In this document: piece after piece, positions 44,231 through 56,689 of the stretch
Position numbering within the stretch: position 1 is the stretch's first letter
Layout of the letters: each line of letters begins with the position of its first letter
Source: Allium sativum
Lineage: Eukaryota > Streptophyta > Magnoliopsida > Asparagales > Amaryllidaceae
Reading direction: 5' to 3'
DNA: 64,000 nucleotides
NCBI GenBank assembly: GCA_030737875.1
Contig: CM060923.1
Coordinates: 490,322,453 to 490,386,452, forward strand
The notes under the pieces: model-generated
Databases searched by the model: none
The model's input: the letters and a program-made list of their open reading frames with translations, nothing else
Told to the model about the DNA's origin: nothing
Position numbers and translations under genes: made by a program

Positions 44231-45244
44231 TCATGACGCGCCTGTGTCAAACAGTACTTTAACTGGAATATCTTTGACAGTTAGCGTGCCTTCTAAAACA
44301 TCTGGCCTTTCCTGAATAGACGAAGATGCAGGCACTTCTGCCACTTCGTTCACATGTACTACTTCAGATCTTCTAATTAACGGGCAGGCCTTAGAAAGAT
44401 GACCGACCTCATGGCATTGACTGCACTTTCTATTCTCTTGAAAATTCATCCCGGATTTAGACCCGCCATCCTTTCGTCTGTTCGAAGATCTGCAGTTCCT
44501 CATCGAATGCCCATGCTGATCACACTTTAGGCATACGATTGTCTTTACCTTTTTCTGATTGATCTTTGGCCTCTTTATGAATTCAGCCTTCGTACTGGCC
44601 TCAGGCTGCATACTTGCCTCTGGGCTATCAGCTTCGAATTTTCTTTTGCTGCTAGAACTGATTTCTTCTTCATCTCGCAACATACCTCTCCGATCGAGAT
44701 CTTCATACTGATAAGCCATATAAATCATTTCTGAGAAAGGAAGCTTCACATTCCTCATCACACTATTCTGATATTTTCTTTGCAGGCCGTGAATAAATCT
44801 CAGATTCTTCCTTTTTGGGTCTTTAATCAGATGAGGAGCAAAGTGAGAAAGTTCGTTGAATTTCTTATGATATCCTGGGATGGTCATATCACCTTGTATC
44901 AGATAAGAAAATTCGTCGCATAATCGCTCAGTCGCTTCTAGCGGAGTAAATCTTTCTAGGTAGGTCACTTTGAATCTATCCCAGGTTATATCACCTTCTG
45001 GGTTATTCTCTATAACTGAATCCCACCAGAACAAAGCTTCGTCTTTAAGTGCCCAGGAGGCCAGTAATCTTTTCTGGTCATCCCTCAGCTTTAAACCATC
45101 AAAGATCTTTTCAGCCGAACGAATCCAAGCCTGTGACTTCATAATAGATTCTTCACCAGAGAACGGTATTCCACCCATATTTCGATATTTGATTAATAGG
45201 GCCTCAATATCCAGTTCTGCATTCCTTCTATTTCTGACACTCAT
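44231..45244 (-). CDS. gag: Gag (plus start of protease) of gypsy element C
   Basis: 337 codons beginning MSVRNRRNAELD. The gag capsid domain is at about 40-175 (LASWALKDEALFWWDSV, WDRFKVTYLERFTPLEATE, IPGYHKKFNELSHFAPH). Two CCHC knuckles, CLKCDQHGHSMRNC and CSQCHEVGHLSKAC, are at about 236-249 and 271-284. The frame then enters the aspartic protease and ends in LFDTGAS, with TGA as the next codon; beyond it the same frame continues as pol. In relatives gag-pol is one frame, so this is either a single inactivating mutation or a read-through stop. The start is the first Met of the frame, 241 bases after the primer-binding site. Confidence 0.93.
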   Translation of the reverse strand: MSVRNRRNAELDIEALLIKYRNMGGIPFSGEESIMKSQAWIRSAEKIFDGLKLRDDQKRLLASWALKDEALFWWDSVIENNPEGDITWDRFKVTYLERFTPLEATERLCDEFSYLIQGDMTIPGYHKKFNELSHFAPHLIKDPKRKNLRFIHGLQRKYQNSVMRNVKLPFSEMIYMAYQYEDLDRRGMLRDEEEISSSSKRKFEADSPEASMQPEASTKAEFIKRPKINQKKVKTIVCLKCDQHGHSMRNCRSSNRRKDGGSKSGMNFQENRKCSQCHEVGHLSKACPLIRRSEVVHVNEVAEVPASSSIQERPDVLEGTLTVKDIPVKVLFDTGAS

Positions 45245-45497
45245 TTCCTAGTACTTCTGTAAACAGCAGATCAAGTGTCAGGTCACAGAAAAGGTATTTT
45301 AAAATATAGAAGCACATACTTCAAATGTAAATGTGTCTATCAAGGTGTAATCTCATTCTGCTTTACTCATACTAGGAAATTACTGATCCTATCTGTATCG
45401 AGTTGCCCGTCCTAGAAAACTGCTGGTTCTATTTCTGACGAGTTCGTTCAAATGTTATATTCCAGAACTAAGCTTAACCAAAGCTCTGATACCACGT
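45245..45497 (-). other. Leader and primer-binding site of C
   Basis: The minus strand reads TGGTATCAGAGCTTTGGTTA after the LTR end GTCGTCTCA and a three-base spacer (near 45475-45494). It is followed by a non-coding leader to the gag start. Confidence 0.93.
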
Positions 45498-48400
45498 TGA
45501 GACGACCCCAAATCCCGTTTCTGACGGAGACAAGGGTTATCTTTGGAATATAACACAGAAACAGATAATAGCAGAACAAAATTAAATAAATACACCAGAT
45601 AATGAACAATAGTACATACTGGATAAAAGTAATCATCAGAGTTACACAGTATACAGGATCTTACTTAGTACAAATACAGTTCAGCTATACATAAATGTCT
45701 ACAGCGGAAAACAAACAAAATATGTACAATAGGAGCTGAACAACATAAAAAGAGATAAATGATAGAATCCATCTTCAGCTCCAGCTATCCAGAAAGAACC
45801 AGCTAAACCTGAATACAAGGTTGCCCGTGTAGAAAAAGGGGCACCCGAGTTTGAAAGTGAAACAAACTACGAGTCAGTCGTGGGACTGGTATGAGAAATC
45901 TACTCAACACATATATATAATTTGGCCAATCACAGGACCACGCCACTTTCGTGGAACGGGTTTACTCCATTGGATCGCCAGTGCTTTAAAACAAATCTTT
46001 CTTTTGAACATCGCTATGCTTTTTATAAAAATGAAGCCGTTATAAGACTCAGTTCCCATCACACAATGCAACGCAAACCAGAGGATAGAGTTTTTTTCTT
46101 ATAACGACCAAAATATGCTTGATACGAATAAAACAAAGGCATTTGATATTATTGCTAGTGTTTATATGTTTTGAAAACAATTTCAAATCATAACTATCAA
46201 TCATAGACAGCATTAATGCCCCATACCGCTATGTCGCCATATATAGGTATACAATCAAAACCGCACAGTCACGTAATTGGAAATTGGATTTCTGTCATGA
46301 ATCAAGGCAAAAGATAGTCCTTACCGAATTCAAGACAATCTAGCCTACCATATCTCAGGATCAGAGCTCGAGTGACCCTTGGATCGTCAGGGTCGGTCCA
46401 CCGATGTGGATTAAAATGTCTGAACAATACGTTTCCCCGCCCTTTGGGGCGCAAACGAGCCAACGAATGACTCCATCGGACCCGGATCGTCCGATCAAAC
46501 CGAGGCGCCTCGCAACAGCAACAACCACATAGGTGAAAGTATATAAATGTCAGGGCTGGTAGGTCACTAACACCACCCTAGCTAGATAGAAACGCATGCC
46601 CTCCCTGATGTCCTTCTCCCGTTTCTGGTCCATACCGGGGTGTGAGGCTCGCGAATTTACGTTATACACAAAGCTACGCCACACAGGCGGTGCTTTGATC
46701 ATCACCACAAGACTTTGCTTTTCAACAGAAGCCCTGATCATTTGCCACTTAGGCATGCCACACTAGCAATTCAAGCCATGCGACTGATGTCCATCGATAT
46801 ACAACCTCTGAGCTCGTGCGTCTCAGAGAAGGGCGTTAAGCAAAAGAATAAATTCTCTGTCGCCAACCAGATGTATATTTAATAGAGATCAATCAACACA
46901 GAATAAAATCCAATGTCAGACACACAGTCCATTTACAAGTCCGTTCTGGGGCTGAACGAAACCGGAGGCACTAAATACCTCGCAAACCCTTCGATCACCA
47001 CGTACGTCTGGACGATCACCACTCATTATCCATATTTCGGGATGCCTCCCAATCAGGACCTCGGTTACCATCCAAACGAGGTGAAGATCTCCGGTCTTCG
47101 ACCATCGTCTTCATCTTCAAATTTCAATCGTCGGTCGATTATTTCAAATGAGAATTAACTCGGCCTTTTCAAATAATTCACGTATATTTAGAATTTCAAA
47201 TCAATTTATTTCAATGGTTAAATTATTCGACAACACCAATCTTGTTCTTTAATGTAATTTTCACCACAAACACATACAGCCATCGAATACAACATAAATC
47301 GAGCAAATTCAGTTTATTTCCATTCCATATTGTTTATGACATTTTATAACGATTTATCGCTATTTTCATTTATTTTAAAATAGCCAATTTATTCAAAACG
47401 ACGCTTCGGGCCATAACGCGGCCGTGGCGTTGTTTTTCTTCAGATTTGATTTACACATATCTGAAAATCTACCGTTCGATTCTCATAAAATTTACATCAT
47501 TAGAAAGGTCTTTTCAAAACAAATCCAACGGTTCCAGTTTCGGGAAAATCCGACGGTCGGATCTCCCGGTACAATCGTTTGAATTTTCGATTTCAAAATA
47601 TGAACTGCAGCGTCGTTATTCGATTAAATATAATTATATTTATATATATATATATAAATATAATCGTTCCTGGCACTGTTTTTCTTCAGATTTGATTTAA
47701 ACATTCCAAACAATCCAACCGTTGGATTTTTACAAGGTTGGTGCCGTTGGGAAGATATTTCCAAGGCGAACCCGAGGTTTAGGTTTCGGGAAAATCCAAT
47801 GGTCGGATTTCCCGCACTAGTTGTTTGAAATCACGGTTTCAAAATACGGACTGCACGGCCTCATTTCGTTTTAATTTTATTTATATTTATTTATTTATAT
47901 AAATATAGTTCATTTAATGATTTCAATATCGTTTTCACTTCAAATATTTCACTAACGCCTTAAAATTTTGGAAAATTTCGCCATAACCTCCCCTGCACCG
48001 GGAGCATCGGGAAATCTCAAATAGCTTCCCCGGTCCTTCTAATCTCAAAAAGAAAAAGAAAAAGCCAAGCGGCTAGCCAACAGGCTCATAAAATCATCAC
48101 CCAAACAAAACAGTAAATGTGTACCTATTTGTCGGGCACAAAATTTTATTCCTCTTCTCTAGCCCCTTTGCTATAACCTGTTCAATGAATATGCATGTAC
48201 ATATATATAGTTCTTATCATTTATCATTTTCTATTCAACTTCATATTTGATTTCTATTTGGTTTAAAAACACCATTCATTCTAATGTTACATACATAGGT
48301 ACAAATCATATCATTAGCTAATTAATGAATATTTCAACTCATATATATTTATTTGAACAAGTGGCTATTTTTAACACTTCACATTTCAACGATTCATGCA

Positions 48401-50799
48401 TATAATAAAAATGTGATTTTTATTGTAAAACAACTCATTTCAAAACACTATTATTTTATATATTTCATATTGGTGATAAAAATAGGATTTTTCTTATAAA
48501 ACAATTTCTTTCAAAATGAGATTATTTTACACAGTTCATATAGTCGATAAAAGGTGATTTTTGTTATCAAACAATTTATTTCAAAATATGAATACCATTC
48601 AACACATGAATTTCAAATCAACGAATGAATATCGATTCAACACATGAAGGTTTTCTATAATTTCTACATGTAGATAGAAATCTGATTTTTATATTTAAAA
48701 CGCGAATACCATTCAACACATGAATTTCTAATCAACGAATGAATATCGATTCAACACATGAAGGTTTTCTATTCAATGAATAAATATAGTTTAAGCAGAT
48801 GAAAATAATTCAAACATATGAATATTATTCAAAATTTCGACAGCATAACGGCAGGGTAGTTAAAACCGGGACCGTCCCTAGTACGGCTCCTCGCTCTACC
48901 TTAAAACCTCGCGGTTTTTGACAATGGGGATCATGCATCTAGTTCGCACGCAGGCGGCATGTATATATTTATTTCATTTCCACAAACTAATCCTATGTGG
49001 CTTCAACCAAATATTTCTCTACCACAAACGGGTATTTTTCAACCACAATCAATCAAAATCAACCACAAACAATCCCAAACAATCATTCGTTATCAATCAA
49101 TTTTCACAACAATTTCAACCAATAAATATCGTCCATGGTTTGTGGACGAGGGGCGTATATATATATATATAGCAATTCACTTTTATTTCAACACATATAT
49201 AATTTTTACAACGCATATATAACTTATACATCGAACGTACAACTTATACAACGCTTATACAAGAAATGTACAACGCTTATATAACTCATACATCGACTAT
49301 ATAATTTATACATCGTCGTTTTCCATATTGTTTATAAATTAGAAATCTCACATTGGGTTCCACTCCACCAAAAATAGCAGAAGGGTCAGAAAAATATGCG
49401 GTCTCTTCTAAAATGCAGAAGACGTCCTCACGGTCACGATGTTTCCTGTTTCATCGCATTTCGTTAACATAGCAAAAAGATATGATTTTTCAAAGGTTTG
49501 CAACACTTTAAAACTGTTGAAATCAGTTTATCAAAACCAAAGCCGTACCTCTTCTAAAATGTTCGAAACTAGGGTTTCATTTTTCGATCAAACGATGTAG
49601 TATGAGGCCGATCCACTAGCGCTACGCTGTCGAGCTTCGAAACCCGCGTCCAGGGGTGGTGGTGGGGTCCAGTCCGGTGCCACGGCGGAGGAGAAAATCG
49701 ACTTGAGGCGGGCGGACTTCGTGGAGCTCGTGCTCGACGATGGAGCAACGGTGAAGGACGAGGTCGGTCTTGATTTGAAGAGGGGAGGGAGGCGGTTCGA
49801 TTTTGGGGGGTGGCGCTGGCCAACGATGAACGGCGGCGTCGAATTTTAGGGGAGAAGGCGCGAAGGGGTTCCGCCGTTAATCGGTCCAGCGGGGAGAGAG
49901 AAATGATGAGTTGGGCCAATATATATTTTTTTATTTATATATTTTAAAATCTCTAAAATACCCCTTATACCGACGAACACCAATTCAAACCCAACGACTA
50001 TCGTCCCTAGCGTTTAACCCCTATTCCGAACACAATGGGATATGTTTCGAAGGCCCATTCGACTGTTTCAGTCTGTTATTTTTCAAATTAAAGTATAAAA
50101 CATTTAATTTTTAACTTTGAACGTACATTTTAATTTGCCGGGACCACAAGCTGATTCGAAAAATTCCAGAAAATTAAATCTGGCTATGTGGGGACAATAC
50201 GGTCCCAACAAAACTAGTTTCGTCGAATTCTGAGACCGTTTGCAAAAAGGCCCATTTTTGGTCGATCCAATTTAACTATAATTGACCAAAACACATTTTC
50301 TTTTGCCACGCTCACATACTAGCTTCAAAATTATGAAATTTGAAACCTAGCAATAACCTCACATCCCGGATCCAACAAAAGTGGTTTCGTCGAATTCTGA
50401 GGTCGTATGCAAAATGGCCAATTTCACGGGCTATATAAATTCCATAGCGACCGTCCTGAAAATTCATTCGGCCATAACTTTTGCTTTCCGCTATGAAAAT
50501 TCGATTTTTCAGATTCGTTAGAAAGGTATTCACTAACAGATTTAAATATTTTTGGTTTCACTAAAATCCGGATTGTTTTGCACCCGGTACAGTACGACAA
50601 AGTTTGAATTCAATTTTTGAAACTGCGGCGCCATTTCAGGTCTTGTTTATAATTATAATTAATTATATTCGCTTTCAATTGTCAATTCAAACTCAATTTC
50701 CATTGCCATTATTTAAAATGTTTATTTTAAATATTTAAAATCTATTATTTTAGCCAATTTAAAATTTTTAAATTGGTTCAGATTTTCAGGGTCGTTACA
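45498..50799 (-). repeat. Element C 5' LTR (5,302 bp)
   Basis: The intact LTR. On the minus strand it begins TGTAACGACCCTG, ends GGGGTCGTCTCA, and is followed by the primer-binding site. It serves as the undisturbed reference for the split 3' LTR and shows the empty site of D. A TATA-like motif is near 49925-49942, followed by the GC-rich segment 49590-49890. At 5.3 kb it is exceptionally long for a plant gypsy LTR. Confidence 0.95.
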
Positions 50800-51173
50800 C
50801 AAGTCTCTCTCAAAAGCTGCTTCCATTGTGTGGAAAACCCTACAAAGCTTGAAGGAAAAATTAGCCTTAGCTGAAACTAAGGCGGCTATAGATGGAAGTT
50901 GGGCACTTCTTTGCCCTTCGACAGGCGCCGTAGTCTCATCAAGCCTACGGAACCTTGCCGCGATGTGGTTACCTCCCAGAAAGCCAGGAGCCCCGGAGAC
51001 TCAAAAAAAGGAAACAAGGATTCAAACAGAAGAATCAAGAGATAATGCATACGGATTTAGGGAATATGTCTTTCAAAACAACTTTGTTTTGAATATACTT
51101 CTTTTAAAACCGTTAGGAAGACAACTTTCAAAATCCTTTACCTGATCCGGTAACCTTCAGCTCTGATACCACG
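50800..51173 (-). pseudogene. gag: Decayed gag start, leader and primer-binding site of B
   Basis: The primer-binding site TGGTATCAGAGCTGAAGGTT on the minus strand is at about 51152-51171. The next 340 bases contain a leader similar to those of D and E (TTTTGAAAG runs) and then sequence with stops in all frames where the gag N-terminus should be. I could not align its translation confidently with E's gag. Confidence 0.6.
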
Positions 51174-52867
51174 TGTAACACCCCATGTCCATTAATGTCA
51201 CTCACAAAGGGAATGCATTAAATTTCATGGAGCGTTTAAGTAAATAGAACAGAATATTACAAGACAGATACATAAAAGTGTACTTGAAATTTTTTTAACT
51301 TTATTGCAGCGGAAAAAAAATAAGTTTGGTTACATCTTCAAAACCCATCTTACTAAAAATAAAACCAAGTACATAATATCAGTCTTATACAAAAGCCATT
51401 AGAGTACATAATTTTTAAGACCGTAATCCCCAATCCAAAATACCATATGCAAGAGAGACAAAGCTATGCATTACTTCTAACACTTCAAGCAGGAATGTCT
51501 GAATCAAACTTCAGTACTCCCTCTCTAAGAACCTAAGGGGAAAGGAAAGAAAAGGTGCAAAACAAAGAGGGTCAGACATAAAGTCTGGCGAGTCCAGTAA
51601 CTTTAACAATATAATAAGTAAAGCAAAGGATAAGGAATAAACTGAACATAAAGAATGACGGTAACATAATAGAGGTGACAAGGTAAATAAGGTAAGAAAG
51701 ATTCGACAACGGTTGCGCTCCTAACTACTACAAGATATGCTCTGCACCACACTAACATACTAGTCACATACTAAAAGATGATCCCTCTTAAACGAACATA
51801 ATGATGATAGTCTCGTGTACTTCTATTTACTATCTTAGGTTCCAACTTGCTCCTACCCCCACTAGTTGTATCAACTATCCTCCCTGTTTGATTATCTATT
51901 TCTAGCTGCTATCATAGGTAACCAACGTGTACCTATCACCACTAGATGTACCCTCTTACTAAACATAGTTATAATGGTAGTTTCGTGTACTCCTAGCTGC
52001 TGTCATAGGTACCGCCTACTCCTATCTCCACTAGTTGTACCTACTGCCCTCTCCATTTGATCGGCTCCCTAACTCGTAGATACCCGTGCTGGTCCTACAT
52101 TAGGGTGTATCACTCGCTAAAGTGGCAACCCGATACGACTAGAAGGCACGGCTTATACCTACACAATGCAACATCGTCTTACCCACCAGCCCGGACCCGT
52201 GTACGCACATGACCCCATTGGACTTGCATTGCCACCGCTATCCTTTAATTGACCTCTTACAATCAACCCCAGTAAGCGTGTCCCGTCCTTGACCTAGTTC
52301 GAGCTCACAAAGATACTAAATAGGTTACTAGTTGAAAAGGGTCCCCACAGTTGACACAAGCTTCCCTCCTAAGCTTGGTCCCCACCAGGAATTCCCACTT
52401 AATCCCTCTTTATACCCATGTCAAACTACATGTTTTTATCTAGTTTGAGCGCTCTAATTATGTTTTCACATGTCACCCATGTTACCCACTTAACTGTTCA
52501 TCATACCCATGTCTTCTTACATGTTTCACCTCGGTTAAGTGTTTATTATTTATTCGCTCATTTGACTTAACCCAATCCACGTATCAAATCAATATGTATT
52601 ATTGATTAAGCTTGCCTTAATCCTATCCACTTTATTCATGCAATGTTGGTTAAGTTGTCATCTCACATAGGTTAACTTAACCCCACCCACCTAAAGTTTT
52701 GCTTAATTTATAATTAAGTACATCTTTATTCTCATAAACATTAGTTAAGAGAATAACTCTCTAAGTATCAACCCCGAAGACCGAAATCAACATCGGATTG
52801 ACACTCAAAGAATTACTTAACACAACCAATCTTATGTTATGTCCTTCATATAATTATAGTCTTGCAA

Positions 52868-53083
52868 GGCCTCCCACATTAGATTATCGTTTTGCGGTTG
52901 CTGGATGTGTCGAGTGGTTCCGGGCAGGCTTACACCGCAATCCAAATCTAACCTCATGTCTTTGCATTATTACACATCTAATTCTATGCCTTTGACCTCT
53001 CACATTAGATATCGTTTGTGGTTGCTGGACATGTCGGGAGGTTCCGAGCAGGCTTACATCGCAAACCTATCTAACCTCGTGTC
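52868..53083 (-). other. Tandem pair of conserved LTR hairpins (B, 5' LTR)
   Basis: Copies at 52868-52960 and 52994-53083. The minus strand of copy 1 pairs TTAGAT/ATCTAA and TTGCGGT/ACCGCAA. Copy 2 pairs TTAGATA/TATCTAA and has the apex TCGG/CCGA, a compensated change from CCGG/CCGG of other families. Confidence 0.78.
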
Positions 53084-53887
53084 GTAGGCGTTCATTACCC
53101 TAAATTCATACAAATTAGGTTTTCCCCGTTTACCCATAAATTCAACCCAAATTTAGGTGACAAGTTTCTAATCACTTTATGCCTATAATCACAAGTTTAT
53201 AGGTTATGCCAATTTTACCGCTAAACCCAAATATACCAAATTTCATGTTTTACATGTCATACACAATTTTGCCTAACTATGGCCATCATCAATTTATGCC
53301 CCAATTACCAATTATCACAATTTTTGGTCAAATCATATATTATACAATTTCCCAAACTTTTCCCCATCGTTCCCACGTTATTCGTTCGCATAATTCGACG
53401 AAGATTGGTTAGGCTCGAAGGTAGCCTAACCTCATAAAAAGAAAAAGAAAAAGGAGAGGGAAGAGAGTAAAAATGGCATAAACATATGAACATAACCAGC
53501 ATATGAACATAGGCGACATATGAACATGAATAGCATATAAACAGGGATAAGCATATGATAGTTTTAGGTAAAAAAATGATAAACTTGCAAACTTGGTGAC
53601 ATCAATTATAGGCATAAGCATATGATTCAGTTCATAACCCTAACACAATTACATTAATTTCATTAACTTGTGAAAACTACATGAACCTCACCTTGATAGG
53701 ATTAAGAAAAGAAAATTGAATTGTTTGTTGTTGCAACTCTAAACTTGAATAATCTTTATTTGATTTGAAGAAGAAAAGCTCTCTACTTTATTTTTAGATT
53801 TGAGGTGGCGGCTAGGTTAGATGAGGAATTAGCAGCATAGAGGCTAGGGTTGAAGAGAGAAATGAGATTAGGGTTAGGTTTAGGTGT

Positions 53888-53897
53888 CTATTTATAG
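53888..53897 (-). promoter_or_regulatory. LTR TATA box of B
   Basis: Minus strand CTATAAATAG, about 450 bp from the LTR start, at the same place as in D. The 3' LTR has lost this segment. Confidence 0.7.
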
Positions 53898-54343
53898 GAG
53901 CATTAGGTGTATTAGGACCTTAACATTAACCCAGAAACCATTAGGACCACTCAGATGCCACATCAGCCCTAGGCGAATCGGGCCACGAGTTGATAGCCAA
54001 ACACCCTGAATCGACCCCTAGTCGACCCAGCGTTGCTCTGGTCGATCCCAAAAATGGAGCGGTTCGGCTATTCCCCCTCCTGATTCGCTGTTTTGAACTT
54101 TTTTGAATACTTATTTATTTAATTTTTATATATATCTATATTTTATTTTCTCATGTGGATACAAAGTTCAAGGCTTAATAACTTCTTCATAAGGTATCCG
54201 TTTTGTGCGAACCAAATGTCTATCTTGACCCAAAATTTTGAGACGAACATAATAGCGCAACCCATTTCACTTAATTCTTCTTCTAAAAATTAAGTATACT
54301 TTAATTTATTAATTTTAATGTTATAAAATTACGGAGTGTTACA

Positions 54344-56689
54344 CGAATAGTCTCAAATCCCAGTAGCTATCAATCAACAAATCATAATACGTCATAAAAT
54401 ATCCACACATTTCACAAGTTAGAATATGGATCGATAGGCTGGTTTTTATACACCAAGGAGAATTTCAGATCAATTTCAATTTATAACACATTATTTTCTT
54501 TTTTTTCTTTTTTATTTAAGAGCACACTGACCATGCATAACCATAGCTTGGATTTTTAAATGAGGTCAGTTGCAGCTTAAATTATAAGTTATCTCTTAAC
54601 CATGCATGACCAGAGCTTGGATTTTTAAATGAGGTTAGAGACACACTTATATATTAATTATATTTATTAATTTCAGCATTTAAAAAAAACTCCTCGGTAT
54701 ATAAAACCAATATATGGATGATAGAAAATGGGGTAGGTACAGAAATGGACTGTGAAATAAATTTTTAAATTAATTATATTATGAAATATGCTCGACTGTA
54801 CCGGGATTATTGAAAATTTTCAGTTATCACTAATTTGGAATAATAACATAGTCCTATTTCTATCATGAATATTTCCACTGTTTATTCAAAAATATTTTTA
54901 ACAAATATTAAACTCTCCACATTAATATAAAAAACATGATGAATGGCAGAATAATGGTAGATAAAGAAGATGGTCGTGGAATAATCGCCAATTCAAAGAT
55001 ATTATAATAATTATTCAACCATCATGAAGATCTAAGTAAAGTCTCCTTTTGTTGTGAAATATGAAGTCATAACTCATCACAATTTTAAAATCTGTTAATA
55101 ATTTTGATGAGTTCTAAATACAGTTCTATTTCATTATTGATTTCAATTTCTGAATGAATAATCAATAAATAATTTTAAAATTGAAAAACAATTACAAGAG
55201 GGAAATGAAAGATTTACGCGAAACATGAGGGATTGAAAAAATATACACATGATGTGAATAAATCTAAGAATGCAACACATCTAAACTGATAAAACATGTT
55301 GGCGTCTCTATTTACAAGAATTTTAACATGGCATGGGTGGCTAAGACAGGTATCCTAGACAATGATATCCAAACTTAGATCATAAGTAGACAAGACAAAT
55401 AAATTTGGCACATTTGACAAAGCAGCAAACAGTATATACCAAGACAAGCAGTAATCAAAGGACTTTTTCAAAAAATAGTATCAGAGCAGCACAGAAAAAT
55501 CAATATCACAGCAGACTTGTCAGACGATGTTTCTGATGGTCACAAAATATGATTCAAGATTAACAATACAGTTTATTTGAAATCATTTGAGGAAATATGA
55601 AGATCTTAAGATTCAATGAATCAATCACACCAGATTAAGTTTCGGATTCAAGACATGTGTGAGATTCAATAAATCAATAATTTCAAATTATTTTAAACAA
55701 ACAAGTATTCAATCAGATCATCACGAAATAGCAGTGAGATTTAAGACCATGTTTTTAAAAGAATTTTCAAAATTATCTCTGACAAGTATAAGAGAAATTT
55801 CAAATCATTTACATCAAGATTGATAGATATTCATGATCCAAATAATTTATTTGAAATCAGATGAGTCAATGTAAAGATTTGAGATACAATGAATCAGTCA
55901 CACAAGATTGACCACTTCGAATTTAAGAAGTGTGTGAGACTCATAATATCAAGAAATTCAGATGGTTTCAAACAAACAAATTTCAATCACAATGATCACG
56001 AATAGAGATGAATTTCAAGATGTATCACTAATTCTAGACAATTAAAAAAATTCAAGCCAATCTAAAAATCAATGAAATTATCACAACTGAAAACTAATAA
56101 TGTGCTGTAATGTGTATAATATTTCAAGTCGTTCCAAAATGAATTAGAAGAAACCCAAAACAGCAGAGGTGTGTGGTATTTCATCAAATATTCATATCTT
56201 AAAAAAAATAGAATTCAAAATTAACAGTGTTCAAGATATGATACGAATACATCAACACTTTTAGGAATTCAGAAGTCAAAAATAAACTTCAAATCAATTG
56301 CAGATATTTACAAGGTTAGATTCAGGATCTGTAAATGATTAAAACAATAGAGTTTTATTCGAATGAAGCAAATTTCCAGAAAAATATGAATTCTACAATT
56401 GGAAGTTAATGAAGCTCAAAACGAAACAAAAAAATATGGCAGTGACAAATTAAAAAAAAACAAAAAAAAAATCGAAGATGAGGTAGAACGAGAAATAAAA
56501 TAAATATTTACAAAGATGAGTTTAGAAATCATACCTGAAAAACCAATGTAAATCAGAATCTCTAACTCAGTCCATCTGGGCTAAGGAACTCTGAATGATA
56601 CAGACATATGGAATAGCTTGAATTCAATTTCCTTTTAGCAAAGCAGTTCCTCGTCCTCCTCCGGTACCTAACAGTTTATAGAATCAAGT
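54344..56689 (-). other. Non-coding tail of element F
   Basis: AT-rich, no convincing frame. Homology to A's tail is visible around the stem-loops, at 54930-55190 (with 2455-2700) and at 55485-55510 (agagcagcaca). Between 55200 and 56500 are repeated motifs such as gattcaatgaatcaat and gtgtgagactc, perhaps old internal duplications. I see no pol or envelope motif. Confidence 0.65.
54526..54640 (-). other. Two related stem-loops with covarying stems (F)
   Basis: At 54526-54570, stem ACTGACC/GGTCAGT (7 bp perfect). At 54593-54640, CTCTTAACC/GGTTAGAG (one bulge). Both enclose CATGCATRACC and TTGGATTTTTAAATGAG. The same core, with other stems, occurs three times in A. Confidence 0.72.

Larger units (their letters stand above)
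15099..50799 (-). mobile_element. Element C: gypsy chromovirus with 5.3-kb LTRs
   Basis: On the minus strand: 5' LTR (45498-50799), primer-binding site, gag (44231-45244), pol (41006-44194), polypurine tract, 3' LTR. The 3' LTR is split into 39078-40736 and 15099-18740 by element D. LTR ends are TGTAACGACCC and GGGGTCGTCTCA. Flanked by the 5-bp duplication caagt. Gag and pol are in the same frame, separated only by one TGA in the protease motif, so C is the most complete autonomous-type element here. The terminal bases and LTR sequence differ from the B/D/E/G group, so it is another lineage within the chromodomain-bearing gypsy elements. Confidence 0.95.
50800..54343 (-). mobile_element. Element B, right segment (gag start and 5' LTR)
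   Basis: Continues element B after C; the first five bases are the right copy of caagt. It holds a decayed gag start, leader, primer-binding site and the complete 5' LTR. The right flank, cgaat at 54344, belongs to element F. B is thus inserted in the tail of F. Confidence 0.92.
51174..54343 (-). repeat. Element B 5' LTR (3,170 bp)
   Basis: The plus strand starts tgtaacaccccatgtcc and ends cggagtgttaca. Contents in plus order: diverged repeats around ccactagttgta (51840-52050), conserved block 52059-52130, TTAAGT-rich repeats, a 60-bp block shared with E's interior (52761-52820), the tandem structured pair (52868-53083), a TATA box (53888), and a GTCGAC-like palindrome cluster (53960-54050). 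It is the full-length reference for the cut 3' LTR at 8546-9992. Confidence 0.94.
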
